Positions 46,309 to 58,336 are shown, counted from the first letter of the stretch. The stretch is DNA of 64,000 nucleotides from Chrysopilus asiliformis (GCA_964034945.1 OZ035960.1:51277706-51341705); one strand, 5' to 3'. Made by a program: numbers and translations. The notes: generated by a model from the sequence alone, not told the origin.

Positions 46309-46976
46309 TGATGTAGTGCCATAGAGAAGAGAGCAGCTATGCAGATTCATCAAAACCAGAGGTTGTGACAGGAGTCTAGACGGATGGTATCGTCGACACC
46401 AAGTAGTAGCTATTGCTTTTCATTTTTGTAAAGCAGATAGAGTGAACTTGAACACACAGCATTCTATGTTTCAGTTGATGTATAAGTCGACTTTAAACTT
46501 TCCATCACCACAGACTTGTGACTGACGGTGCAGATTGGTCTATGCCAGCTAATGTATTCTATGAGTTTTACAATGAGTTTTACAATTTTGAAGCAAATCG
46601 TGAATTCTTCAAAACAACATTTTTTTGTCCGTAGAAATTAATGAGATTTTTCTTCCAGATAGCGTATTACTGTTTAAGCTGAATTAATTGTTTTATACAG
46701 ATTTAAAATAATGATTTAATTATTTTAGTTGACGTGTTAAAACGCTGCATAAATTTACTCCATGTACGCGGAATGACCATCATTTGACAACTGATGTGAT
46801 TTTATAAGAGCAGCACGTGGTTTGGAAAATTATTGTTAATCGCGCATGTACAAGGATTTTTCCCCATGAGAAGATGGTTTGTATGTGAAAGGTTTTTTGA
46901 AAGGACTCTTAGGCAGCGGCAGGATATGTTGAAAACTTGTTTGTTTTTATCTGCTTCAACGGATTTGAAATCACAG
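46309..46976. other. Less AT-rich DNA upstream of promoter candidate
   Basis: No transposon ends or repeated families are seen. It could be regulatory DNA of the downstream promoter, but no specific site is claimed. Confidence 0.35.
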
Positions 46977-47010
46977 TCAGTCTAACGTCGGTGGTTGTTG
47001 CGTTTGGTCG
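46977..47010 (+). promoter_or_regulatory. Candidate TATA-less core promoter (Inr + DPE)
   Basis: The initiator TCAGTC (46977-46982) matches the insect TCAKTY consensus, with A+1 at 46979. GGTCG at 47006-47010 lies exactly at +28 to +32 and fits the DPE consensus at every position. No TATA box is seen near -30. The exact spacing is what makes it notable; each motif alone is common. A possible donor (GTG|GTAAAC) follows at about 47103. The sequence around it shows no transposon structure. Confidence 0.45.
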
Positions 47011-47103
47011 CTATTACTAAGGATATTGTTGAATTTCGTCGTTTCACGGACAGCACGTTTTGTGTGAATATTTCATGTGGCCCCAATTTCGTGGTTGGAA
47101 AGT

Positions 47104-47640
47104 GGTAAACGAATACAATTTGGATTAATCCTTGTTACGTACATGTCCGGTTTCCAACGGCCACTTTTGCATCTTCTCGCTTCAGTTGTAAATTTCAAGT
47201 GAACGAAATTAAATGCGAATTAAAATAATCTGGATAATTTGCGGGATTACAATAATAATTTCAACAATGTAAATTTGAATCAGTATTCAATTTAATCCTA
47301 GGCTCTGTCTAGAAATTTTAATCAAGGTTTCTCTTTGTAAAATTGTGATTTGTGCAAAAAATTTAAGTGTTTTAAATCAAAGTGAATTTTTTAACTAAAA
47401 AAAATTATATAGGTTGAAAATTTTGTTAGATATATTAAAAATACTAATTTCCCTTGAATTTTTAAATTAAATTAATAAAGAAAACCACTATTTGAAAATA
47501 AAAAGATCAAACCATTAATTACGTCAATTACTACAAAATTAATCATGAACCCAAATTATTTTTGAATCAATTCCTATATGCGTATCATATAGGAGTACAT
47601 CATTTTTCTTCAAATTAATTTAATTGCTTTATAATGAATT
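47104..47640. other. AT-rich DNA, nothing recognised
   Basis: It would be intronic if the promoter at 46979 and the donor near 47103 are real. Confidence 0.35.
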
Positions 47641-47830
47641 TTTAAGAATTCTTGATAGAATTTCTGATTCATGGTTTTTACGTGACCTTCCTATTGTCAA
47701 AAAAAAAATATATTACAAAATGTTACATTATTTTTGTGGATGTTTTCCCATGAATCTTGGATGTGAAAACATCCATAAAAATAATATAACATTTTGTCAT
47801 TTTTTTGACCGATAAGCCAGGAAATTAAAG
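47640..47830. repeat. Foldback derivative of family Z
   Basis: AAAATGTTACATTATTTTTG and its near complement (47717-47795) flank a 12-bp centre. It shares GATGTGAAAACATCCA and ATAATATAA with family Z (58337-58600). Confidence 0.65.
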
Positions 47831-48019
47831 GTTTTTTTTTGTATTAATTAATTTATTAGTTAGCAAAAAGCGTTACATACTTGTTCCTGGCGTGCTGAAC
47901 TGGCCAATATAATCTAATATGATTTTTTTGGGTTTAATTACTATTAATTACTCGGGCGTAAAATAGACGTTGTTTTGGTTAAAATCATCCACTCAAGAGA
48001 TTTATAAGATGAACAATGA

Positions 48020-48790
48020 AGATCAGTCGTGATCAACACAAAACTATCCTATGAAATATTTAGTTTCGGGAAATATGTAAAAAATAATTTTTTTTTCAAA
48101 TATCTTGATAACCGTTATAGATACGTAAAAACCGTTAAGGAGAAAAATGCAGGAAATTTTATTTTCCTTGAATTTGGTTATATGAATTTTTTCTCAAAAG
48201 TGCTTCATTACCGAGAAATTTTAAGTTTTTTGAAATATGTTGAGACATGTAAAAACCGTCAAAGCAAAAATGTGGGAAAACTTTTTTTCCTATAAATTTG
48301 GTTATACGCATTTTTTTCAAAAAAGTGCATAGTTTTTGAGAGATTTTCAAAAAACCTAATTTTTTCTAATATTTTGAGAACCGTTTGGGATACAAAACAA
48401 AACCGTAGAAGCAAAAAATTTATAAAATTTTATATTCTTCAAATAATTTTTTTCCCAAAAGCTCATAATTTTCGAGGAATTTTCAAAAAAATGTATCTTT
48501 TGTTAAAAAGAAATGTATGGAAGATACCCGTTATAGCTCACGTTACTTTTCCAAAAGTTGATAGAAAACTACGAGTCATTAACAGAAAATTTCAAGTCGC
48601 TAGACCAACGCGTTCTCGAGTTATTTAAGATACATAAAATGGACAGACCGACAGGCAGATGCTCGGACATCCTCATAATTTTGCCTGAAACGGATTTCGT
48701 ACTGATAAGAAATGTTTTATCTGCCCCCCGTTCTCAAGTCGGTCTCCGTCATAAATACAATTTTTTCCCTCTATAGCAGAGGAAAGTAAA
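48020..48790 (+). repeat. Family S repeat, uninterrupted copy
   Basis: It runs from GTCGTGATCAACACAAAACT to AGCAGAGGAAAGTAAAA. It contains four degenerate ATATTTTGAGAACCGTT units and CGTTCTCGAGTTATTTAAGA. It supplies empty sites for insertions into other copies. Confidence 0.7.
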
Positions 48791-49045
48791 AATGATTTAT
48801 TGGCTGAATTTTTCCAAAAAAAACCACCTGCAGTGGTTAATTTGAAGCCTAATTTTTATTAAGGTTTCTTGTAAAGTCGTTTTTCAAATCCTTTCAAGAA
48901 AATGGTTAAAAAATTCTTTTTGACAACGGGATAGTAAATCCAAATCAATTTTTGTTATAATAAATTTCACTCTTAATACGACCAAATTAGCTATTTTGTT
49001 TATAATTTTAGAAGATAAATAAACTATTTTATCAATGAACAATTA

Positions 49046-49132
49046 AGGCCTAATTGCGCGTACTATTAAACCAAAAGAATTCTGGCACTTAAATTTTTTA
49101 AACTTGCTAAGTTTCGTTGGTGCAAACAGCTC
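49046..49132. mobile_element. Family Y MITE, partly decayed
   Basis: It shares AATTCTGGCACTTAA and GTTTCGTTGGTGCAAAC with 23339-23465. Its right TTA is the left border of the next MITE. Confidence 0.55.
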
Positions 49133-49135
49133 TTA

Positions 49136-49521
49136 AGGTGCCGCTTCACATGAGAGTAAATATCGGCGAGAACCTCTCGATAGCAACTACTCGCAAATGG
49201 ACACGTCTCTGAGAGTCGCTCGCAGAAACTCGCAAAAACTCGCGAGCTAGTTTCTGCGAGTTGTCAAAAGTGATTCTACTCTCTAGTCGAGACGCACCCA
49301 CTGAACTCTCGGGGAGTTGCTCGCCAGATACGAACGATGTTTGAATTTCGCTAGTAGCTCTCAAAAACTCGCCAAAGCAAGATGTCAAAAAAAATCAAGA
49401 TATTGTTCTTGAAAAGAGAAAAATTGCCGAAATTAACTCTCAAATGGACAATCTCCTGCCAGTAACTCTCGAGAGTTTTTGAGAGTTACTCGCGTATTTA
49501 CTCTCATGTGGAGCGGCACCT
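49136..49521. mobile_element. Harbinger-like MITE, family G, copy 2
   Basis: Complete arms AGGTGCCGC and GCGGCACCT with TTA on the left. The right border reads TAT, probably a mutated duplication. Confidence 0.85.
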
Positions 49522-49529
49522 TATCTTTA

Positions 49530-49662
49530 AGGCCCGTTTACTCGTACTATTATTTAAAATAAAAAAAACAAGTTGCGGTTAGCCTACTTAAACCGTAGAA
49601 ATTCTGGGAATTAAATAATTTAAGATGTACATAAGTTGCGAAATTTCGTTGGTGCAAACGGT
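49530..49662. mobile_element. Family Y MITE
   Basis: It starts AGGCCCGTTTACTCG after TTA and ends GTTGGTGCAAACGG, in the same orientation as the copy at 49046-49132. Confidence 0.55.
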
Positions 49663-49771
49663 AACTGAGTGTATGATGAGAAAACCTTTTTAGCTTACAT
49701 TAAATAACTAAATCCAAATAATGTTCGGAGCTGGATTGAAGATGATTTTTCATATTTTCTAAAATTTTCGA

Positions 49772-49965
49772 CAGGGATGGGAAACGTTATCGTAACGTAA
49801 CGAAATAACGAAATAACGAAATGATTTTCGGGCTATTTCTTCATAATTACGTTATAACGTTATAGAAATTCAATTCCGTTACAATAACGAAAAACGTAAC
49901 GAAAAACGAAAAAAAATATTACGTTTTTTCGTTATTTATTAATTTTTCCTTGTTTTGTTCAGTGT
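49772..49965. mobile_element. Solo hAT end of the 5517-7798 family
   Basis: CAGGGATGGGAAACGTTATC followed by AACGAAATAACGAAAT and further ATAACG motifs. It matches the left end at 5517 and the inverse of the right end at 7798. The rest of the element is missing. Confidence 0.65.
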
Positions 49966-50087
49966 TATATTTTTGTGAAATTTTCCACAAAAGTTCATCA
50001 AGTATAACCCCACAGACCTGCCACCTGCATAAAATATAATTAAAAATATTGCAGTAGTATTTTTAATCGTATTTTGATTCTAATGTA

Positions 50088-50423
50088 GGGGCCACATCTA
50101 TCAGTTTTCCATCAGTTTTTGGAAAATTGATGGGAAACTGATTGGTGTGAACGTTCGCGTCAGTCGCTTCAGTCGTATCGCATTAGAATAGAACCAAATA
50201 TTATTTTTTGAACTTAATGCAATAATAATGCATACACACACTCTCTCTTTATTATCCACCGGTATTTTTTGAACTCTACAATCAAAATGAATGGAAAATT
50301 TTCACAAAAATCTTTCAGTCGCAACTGATAGATGTGAACGCTTCACTGGATGTAAAAAACTGATGGAAAACTGACGAGTACCGTAACAGTTGCGACTGAT
50401 GGAAAACTGATAGATGTGGCCTT
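50088..50423. mobile_element. MITE with ACTGATGGAAAACTG motifs
   Basis: The ends GGGGCCACATCTATCAGTTT and their complement extend for about 29 bp with TA outside each. CAGTTTTCCATCAGT motifs recur in both arms. Confidence 0.8.
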
Positions 50424-50699
50424 TACATAAATCGGATTTTTTTTGGCCCGATTCAAAAATATCTGGAGATACGAAAAAGGAAATCTTTCAAGCAACTTTG
50501 TTGGTATCGAAAATATTTTCTTTTTAGTAACTCCAGAAGTAGAGTAAATTTCGCGAAAGCTAAGTGCGACTCAGAATCAGCGATGTCAAAATAGCCTAAA
50601 ATTCTATATCTTTGATATTGACCAAAATGTCGATTTTTTAACTTAGTAATCAGTAATCACTATTTTATTTTATTTTTTGTTTTTATTTGTATTTTCTTT

Positions 50700-51180
50700 T
50701 TGCTAAGTTTTATTATTTTTTATAGAATTTATTTTTATGGAAACTGAACTGAATTACTTTGTGACAAACTGTTATTAAAGTGCGTTGTGGCGCGGATTGC
50801 GGGCGCACGGATTGAGCTAGAGACTTGAAATTTTGCGCAGATTCGTAAAATGCGAGGCTAAGTTCGTTAATGGGCAAAAATGGACCATTAGGGGGGGTTC
50901 CCCCCATACGAACGAAAACGATTTTTGCGAATATCTCCAAAACGGTGAATCTTATCAAAAAAATTCAAGAACAAAAGTTATTTAGAATATGACTCTACAT
51001 AAAACTCCCATACATCAAAGTCCGATTGGAATAAATTTTAAAAAATCTTATTGGAAAGTTTGCCTTCAAAGTGGAATTTTGGTACAACTGTTCGAATTTT
51101 TAAACGAATATCACCATACGTGTTTTGAATAATTGCCAGATTGGCAATTATAGCTTTTGTTATGTTTAAAATTGTTTGCG
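50700..51180 (-). mobile_element. mini-me/DINE-1-like element D, array lost
   Basis: The inverse of elements A-C: GGGCGCACGGATTGAGCTAG, CGAGGCTAAGTTCGTTAATG, then AATTGCCAGATTGGCAATTA. The GTCY tract is essentially absent. Confidence 0.7.
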
Positions 51181-52885
51181 GTGCAGTTTTTGTTACATTT
51201 CGAAGATACCCTTTTTATCTAGATAATGTCCAACAAAAAGTAAGCCAAAGGAACCAGGGGCAAATCAATTGAGAAGAAGCTTTTTACAAAAATGTATAAA
51301 AATAATATATTTCAGATCATGCTCGCCTTCTCCAGGGAACATTATAGAATTTGAAGTTAACCAGGCGCTTAAACACGTCTGTAAACTACTTAACTCCAGA
51401 CAAAAATTTAGATTCCGGGACGCCGCGCCGAGGCAACTTGGAACTGTCCCAGTTAATACTGGATGTATGGCTACCCTAATGAGATCCCATTAGAACATGA
51501 TATACAGTCGAACCAGGAAAATTCGAACCTGTGTAAATGAGAAACTCCTAAAAGTAGGATCCGCTATACGACAGGAACCTTATTTCGTTGACCGTGTGAA
51601 CTAGGCTCTAGCGTATATTGTAGCCTAGTCCACAAATTATGCCGAAGAAAATTAGTTAGGTTTTTTTATTTTAAAGAAAAAAAAAGAACCGCTCATTTCC
51701 CCTCTATTAATTCTGTTTAAAATTCTTAAAAACTATTTGAAGATCGTATGGATAGTACAGATTTTCTTTCTTCAAAATTATTTCGCAAAGTGGTAGTTTT
51801 TAGTAATTTTTGGCAGTTTTCTTCAGGAAACGAGGAACGCGTATCCTTTTTTTGCCTATTTCGCTTCACTTCGCCCAACTTCCTTTCCCTGCTCTTCACT
51901 GGTAAGCTGACACGGTTTCAGAATAAACAAATATGATCATATACGGCGCTCGAAATGCGATGATCCTTTTGAATTGTGTCTCTGCTTCGATATACGCCGC
52001 TCATTGATTCAATATATGACGAAAAATCGAGGAATCCCTCATTTCACTGCACTGATGTGAATTAAATAGAATATTTATTATTATTAAAAATCTCTAAAAG
52101 CCACGTAATTTAATTGCCGTTTGACATCTTGCATGTGAACGAGAAACAAAACGGTCAGATTTCGCACCGCCGACCCTGTTTAGTAGGTATGAATTTTTGT
52201 ACAGTCCCATCAAACATTCAGCTTCCAAATAAGAACCAAATAAAGCTAACCGCAACCGCAAGTGTAAAGCAATCGCGGTTCTATCAAAAATAAAATATAT
52301 TTTGTTAAAAAGATTTGAAACATTTGAAAACTTACAATTACTAAATCAAAGCACAGACATTGAGAAAAAGTTTTTTTTAATATTTTAAAAATTGTCATAA
52401 TCAGTCAACTGAAGACGGAACACTTGTAAGAGTAGGTACTAATGGTTTTCCCACAACGTGCTTTTAAAATTTTTTGAAATCAGTTAAAAAAAATTTAGAT
52501 ATCCAATTGTAATTAAACTTCTAACAAAAAAATTCATGTATAAGGAGCCGCGGTGTTAACATCTGACACTATTCCGTGGACAAATAAATAATTTCCTGTA
52601 ATAAGCCGTCATTCAACACACACAATTTTTTGGGAAACTTGAGTTTAAAAAAAACTACAAATTAGACTCCGCATATCGGTTTGCTTTTGTTTTGTTTTTG
52701 TGTTCTCATTGCGTTGACATTTGACAGTTCACTTGCACCTTCGGCTTCGACGAAACCTTTGGCTTAATTTTTGGCCGAAGGTGGCCGAAGCCGAAGCCAA
52801 AGCGAAGCTAAGCCGGAGCTAAAACGAAGCCAAGCCGTAGCCGGAGCTGGAGCCAAACCGAATCGGTCGGAGTCTGCGAATGATA
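51181..52885. other. AT-rich DNA with a pogo-like end and a GCCGAAGC-rich patch
   Basis: TA then CAGTCGAACCAGG at 51505 resembles a pogo-type terminus, unpaired. At 52735-52870 CCGAAGCC/GGAGC motifs cluster in a way similar to subterminal repeats, without visible ends. No gene is supported. Confidence 0.4.
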
Positions 52886-52889
52886 AATA

Positions 52890-53460
52890 TGTATGTGTAA
52901 TGATTATAAGCTTTTATTTAGCTTGCTTTCGTACCTGTATGTCTGTCAGGGTCAAATCTTGTAATCTAATTTAGACCCACTTCCACTCATCCGATCAACT
53001 TGAAATTTGCACACATATGTAACTCCGATGAAAATACAACATTTTTTCACTACTTCGTACTTGTAAGGACAAGGGAAGGTTCTGTAAGGATCACATGATT
53101 ATCTGTAGGTTTTTGGGGTTGCTGAATCTGATTCTGATGTTAAGAAGACTGTAAGGACACAGGAATTCCTGTAAGGATAACATGTTTATCCTTTTTCTAA
53201 AATTTTTCGAAAAAAATTTCATCTGGGGGTTTGTAAGGTGGCTGAATCCTATTCTGGAGTCAAAAGGTCCGTCAGGATATTTCAAATGCAAGGATATATA
53301 TTACAAGACTAAAATGTATATAAGTGTTACGAAAGACACATCATTTTGAATTTTTAGTCATACTAATAAAATACAAAATAAAAAGAAATGTATTTCGCTT
53401 TTATTTCTGTTACACAGACCTCAAAAATTATTTTTTCCTCTTTAGTACACTTTTAAAAAA
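52890..53460 (+). repeat. Helitron-like repeat units, family X
   Basis: Same order as 42175-42800: a segment with CACTCATCCGATCAACTTGA, GTAAGGATAACATG-type units, then half of the TTTATTTCTGTTACACAG palindrome. Confidence 0.65.
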
Positions 53461-54026
53461 AACCATTTTTTTAATTTTTTTCAAATATTAATTATTAAAT
53501 ATTTCTAGTAAGTGAATTTGAATTGCTTTGATTGTGTCTTAATTCTTCTCTGAGAGAATTCTAGCTTATAGACATAAATACAGATCGAATGGTTAAATAC
53601 CTATTAATTTGTATAAACTGGTTTTTCAGCTTTATTCTCTTGATATCTTTACTGATCATTAAATCTTTGACAGGATGTTATTTTGGTTTTTAAACTTTGA
53701 AGTGATTTTGATTTAGAATAGACAGAATCCCGAGAAAATAGGGATCCTGCAGACCTAGGGAGACCGTGAAGCGGTCATGGGCGGAGTCTCGACTCTATTA
53801 TATAACAGTCTTGAATCTATGTCGGGCTGGCTGTTCGTTTAAAACTCGAGAACCAGCGAACCGATTTGGATAAAATGTTCAGGCATCAAAGAGTGGATTT
53901 TGAGCCCGAGATTCGGCCAGTGGAGAAGCCCCTAGTGAAAACTTAAAACATAATTTGCTTGACTTGACGAAACCAGACACACAAAAAAGTAATTATTTTT
54001 TGTTTAAATTTGAGTTTTAAAATTTA
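53461..54026. other. AT-rich DNA, one decayed repeat
   Basis: 53700-53950 contains a hairpin GACCGTGAAGCGGTC and the phrase AACCAGCGAACCGATTTGGA, common in insect repeats. The element is not delimited. Confidence 0.4.
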
Positions 54027-54289
54027 TCTATATATATAAAAACGGATGTTTGTTGGTCCGTCTGAGATTACAAAACTCAAAAACTACTGGACCGATTTTC
54101 ACGCGTTTTTTTACAAAATGATCTGCGGTGCCAGGAGCAGGTTTTTAGCTATGTTAAATTTTCAAAATTCGAAACAGAAGGTCCTGTAAGGATAACGTTT
54201 TTTCCCAAAAGTTTTTAAGTTATTTATGGTTTTTTGGCATTCTAAAATTTATACAAAAAACTTTAAGCTGGCAACGAAGGGTCTGCTAG
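54027..54289 (+). mobile_element. Minimal intact non-autonomous Helitron
   Basis: It starts TCTATATATATAAAAACGGA after A and ends GCTAG before T. GCTGGCAACGAAGG lies just upstream of the end. At 263 bp it carries only one GTAAGGATAACG unit and no nested insertions. It gives the empty site for the MITE at 9868-10257. Confidence 0.85.
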
Positions 54290-55117
54290 TATACGATAAA
54301 ATCTCTCCATCGCGGCAAAAACTTGCAAAAATTTAATTGTTTTTCTTATAACTTGGTATAATTTTTAATGACATTAAAATTTAATTTTAATAAGTTTAAA
54401 AATTCGAATAGTGGTATTCTTTAGTATGTATATTTATCTTTATAATATTTTAATATGAATTGAATTATCTAACTAATATATTTTCTTCAAATTGATATTA
54501 ATAAAGGTGACCGGTTCTTCCTTTTCTTGGAACTACATACTAAATTAATGTAAAAATACAATTGCAACAAAATGAAATTAAAAAAAGCAAAAATACATCT
54601 TCTATTACAAAATTATAATAAAATATTGCAAAAATTACTATAAAAATAATTGAATTAATAACAATAATAATTCAATTAGGTGAAAGTGAAGGAATACGGA
54701 AATAATATTTTCCATTGGTTAATTTAAATGTGCAGGTCAAAAGTGGGTGAATTTTGAAGGTGTTTCCGAATATATGAAAAGGTGGCTAAAATTTGGAATT
54801 CGGAGGATTTCTTTTCGTAAATCAAAATGTGAAGAGTGTGCTTTAAGTTTGAAACGGAAGTATAAACTCAACACGAGAATTTTCACTCGGTCGTGTATGG
54901 TTTGCGTGTTAAACTTCACTTAATTTAGTGTAAACTTAAAAACGAGAAAACGTAACTGATATTGTAAAATTCCACGTGATGATATAAACAGTATATATCT
55001 TACACTCTGTGCTATGTGATAATATTACCGACAAAAGTATGTGTAAAGTATCTAATATGGCGCCCAAGAATTTTCTCTGGTAAATATATTATAAAGGTGC
55101 TACCGGTGTAACTAAAA
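54290..55117. other. Region upstream of candidate exon
   Basis: AT-rich; TATATATC lies at about 54990. No transposon ends or repeat families are seen. It may contain a promoter, a 5' UTR or the acceptor of an upstream intron; none is proven. Confidence 0.35.
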
Positions 55118-55214
55118 ATGAATTACAAGCTACCAATGAGCTGTGCTAGTTGGTTCCTGGCAATGGCGTTTATGTGTTATAATCAGTTTAAGGAAGTTGC
55201 TGCCGAGATTGCTG
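55118..55214 (+). CDS. Candidate signal-peptide exon (5' coding exon)
   Basis: An ATG in CTAAAAATGA context, close to the insect start consensus and with an upstream in-frame stop (TAA), opens 32 codons starting MNYKLPMSCASWFLAMAFMC and ending KEVAAEIA. The coding sequence ends in one extra base at G|GTGAGT, a near-perfect 5' splice site. The peptide has a short charged N-terminus, then a hydrophobic core (about residues 10-20), then polar residues, as in a signal peptide or N-terminal anchor. A phase-1 intron right after such a leader is a common exon pattern in secreted and surface proteins. Base composition is less AT-rich than the flanks. No second exon was found downstream and the gene is not recognised. 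A chance frame remains possible. Confidence 0.5.
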
Positions 55215-55386
55215 GTGAGTTTCCTAGACAAAAAAAAACCAAACTCTATAGAATTATTTAATATGTGCTCATTAGATATATCAATTTTTATATGAAATTC
55301 ATCAATAAAAGCATAAGGAATGGTGTCACAATATGGACCACTCCCTAATACGAGTATACGCGACATTTTAACACGGAAAAAACATA

Positions 55387-55644
55387 TCGTCGGCTAAAAG
55401 TGAAATTGTGCTAAGTCCATTTGGTATAATTTTCCAGAAGAGCAATGAAAACCTTGTAAAATCGTTTTAATTCTCTTTCAATAATACTGAGTTTTCTTTA
55501 AATGAGAAAAATTGGGCTCAGTTTTCTTTAAATGAGACTCTGTTTTCTTTAAATGAAAATTAAAATGATTTAACAAGGGTTTTTATTGCTCTTCTGTCAA
55601 ATTTGGTATAATGGACTTAGCACAATTTCACTTTTAGCCGACGA
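55387..55644. mobile_element. TA-flanked foldback MITE
   Basis: Arms of about 90 bp start TCGTCGGCTAAAAGTGAAAT; TA lies on both sides. The centre holds three copies of TTTTCTTTAAATGA. It lies in the putative intron behind the exon at 55118-55214. Confidence 0.9.
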
Positions 55645-55649
55645 TATGA

Positions 55650-56354
55650 AAAAAAACACCAAAATTGAATGCTCTATCCCAAATTTATGGGTAAAAACGG
55701 CATAGTGGCCAAATATTCGATGGGTTTAAAAATAAAACAGCTCGAGTAATAAAATTTCCTGTAATTAAAATTTTTTTTCGACACTGGTGTTAAAGTGTGG
55801 TAGTAGGCAGGTCCAAACATTATAAACCACCATATGCGAATTATTATCGAAGAAAGAAATTGTCTTGAATTGCCATTTTCGCCGAATACTGTTTGCATAG
55901 GAATTTGTAAGTACTATAAATGATAAGCGGATAAACGAATACTCCAAGTTAGCTTTCCGTACCCTGATGTTTGGGAGTTATCTTACATACATTTTGGAAC
56001 ATTTTTGTATTTAAAAAATTTTTTTTTTATTCTATTGTAGGTTTATATGTATTGGAATTGATTTTTAATATGTTTTATAGTACATTTTGTTACTTTTATG
56101 TTTTATTTTTTTTTCATATATTTTATTGTATTTTATTTTGTTGTTTAAGAATTGGTTAGTCTAGGAGATAGTTTAGCTTCTTGTTTGAAAAATTCTTGAA
56201 AGTGTGTATTTGAAAAGAATAAAAAGTTGAAAAATCAATTTGTTCGACCGGTCACAGTGTGGTAATGTTATTTTCTTAATCTTTAATTAACTACGGAAAA
56301 CTTAACATCATATCTTGCCAAAAGGCAAATCCCCGGTATCGTAAACTGAGGTGA
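55650..56354. other. AT-rich DNA, nothing recognised
   Basis: Long T-rich runs at 56010-56150. No acceptor plus coding exon could be supported. Confidence 0.45.
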
Positions 56355-56840
56355 CTTTGGCCCAAAAACATAACAAAAGCTATAGTGATTTAAGTGAACA
56401 GCGAACAAATTGTATCAAAATTCCACTTTGATGTCAAACTTTTCAATAAGATTTTTTAAAATTTATTCCAATCGGACTTTTTTGATAAGTTTTTGAGATA
56501 TTCACAAAAAACGTTTTCGTTCGAATGGGGGGTACCCCCCACTAATGGTCCATTTTTGCCCAGCCTTCATTTTTGCCCAACTTAGCCTTCCATTTTACGA
56601 AAAACGAATCTGCGTAAAATTTCAAGTCTCTAGCTCAATCCGTGCGCCCGCAATTCGCGCCAAAGACGGACAGACAGACGGACGGACGGACAGACGGACG
56701 GACGGACATGCAAAATTTTTTTATTTTTATCATTCTAAACACACTGGTGTAATTCATTTTTGTGTGTGATGACGGGATCTTGGCGTTACAAACGGTAAGA
56801 CAACTTTAGTATACCCTTTGGTTTCACCATACGGGTATAA
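56355..56840 (+). mobile_element. mini-me/DINE-1-like element C
   Basis: Same layout as element B, with a short GACGGACG array (56665-56710) and the CACCATACGGGTATAAAA tail. The GCCAATCTGGC hairpin is deleted at the start. Confidence 0.75.
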
Positions 56841-56849
56841 AAATACCAA

Positions 56850-58063
56850 TGCGCTTGTTGAGAAAATGTGCTGCAATCAAAAAAATGTAATTTACTGCAA
56901 CTCCTAGCCGGGGTATAGTTTTTATTGCATATTTTATTGTCGTTTTTCCTAGTTTTATATAAATTATAGCACTAAGTTAAAGATTCGAGACAGAAATTTA
57001 GTTTCCGATTCGCCGGGACTACAGTCTCTTCAAATCCAAGCGGGTCCTGGTTATTTGGGGACGACTGGTCACCTAACATATAAATGTTGTTATATCTTAT
57101 CGAGTAATTCACACTTATTAAGAATTCTAATAAGTTGGTACTAAAGGAGTGAAGGACTTAATCTAACTCTATATTTAAAAGAAGGCAGTAATCCTGTTCC
57201 TGTTGCGATAAAATTCACGGGTAAATAAAAGCAAATTAACTAATCTCGATTTTACCTAACATTCGCCGAACCATAGGCGATGCTTTTAGCTTAATAGAAG
57301 TTTCATCGATAGAATGTACCCAAATAATATCATTAGATCGTCTCATTTGCGACCAGCTCAATTCCTTTTCTGATTATTACGTATAAAAATAGAGTATTAC
57401 GTTCGAGGTTAAACACACCCACAATTGAAAGGCTTACCTACTATTCATTTATCATTCGACGCAATTAACTTAGTTTTCTATAAGGAGCTAAATATGTACT
57501 ACGACTCTATAATAGCACTAATGAAAGTTGAGTTTCCACTTAAAGGAAAACTATTTTATGGAAGTGGTTTAGTTTGGTCGATTTCGGTTTACCTTTGGTT
57601 AAACGCTAAGATTCGGAGTCCATATGTTTTATCAGCCTAAGTACGATTGGGTAAGGATATTTTCTACCCTATCATCGAGATTGCATTCAGTTCGAAACGG
57701 TCAAATGTCAACATAACAAAGTCAACGACCATCATCGATAGATAGGATATTACTTGCCGCATGATAGCCAATTCACAATCTGTGGATACAACTTAACTGA
57801 TGGGATTCAGTTCCTATTTAAGTCATCAAATCTAAACGGACTACAGTATTTCTGTTGGGTCTTATTGACAAAAGTCACGATAGTTAACCCCACTATTCTA
57901 GCATAAAAATATGCAACGCAGATAGTCTCGGTTTGTATGTATCAAAAATGTATCTATTCGTATGAGGAACACAGAATGGAAAATCTGTTTCAATTATTTC
58001 TCAGGGAATATACAAGTATGTAGGTATACTTTACGATTACAATCTATCTGGCCGTTTTATCTA
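56850..58063. other. Unassigned DNA
   Basis: A fragment at 56995-57080 with GATTCGCCGGGAC resembles the 40550/43970 repeats. The 71-codon frame at 57425-57640 has no recognisable domain. Otherwise nothing is supported. Confidence 0.4.
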
Positions 58064-58336
58064 CACTGTAGAAAATGAATTTGAATTTAAACCGAAAAAT
58101 GGGGTAAAAACGGGGTAAATTTGCAAAAACGTCGTAAAATTTCGAAAAAAAATCAGAATTTAGCTCGCACACCATTTAAGTTGTAAAATCACCCAAAAAA
58201 CATTAATCTTACACTAGAAATAGGGTAATTTTAAACCTTGCGTAAAATTTCGACCAATATTCGTATTTTTACTCTCATTTTGGTGTAAAAACACGCTCGC
58301 ATGGTATTTTTGCATTATTGTACGGACAATTTAACC

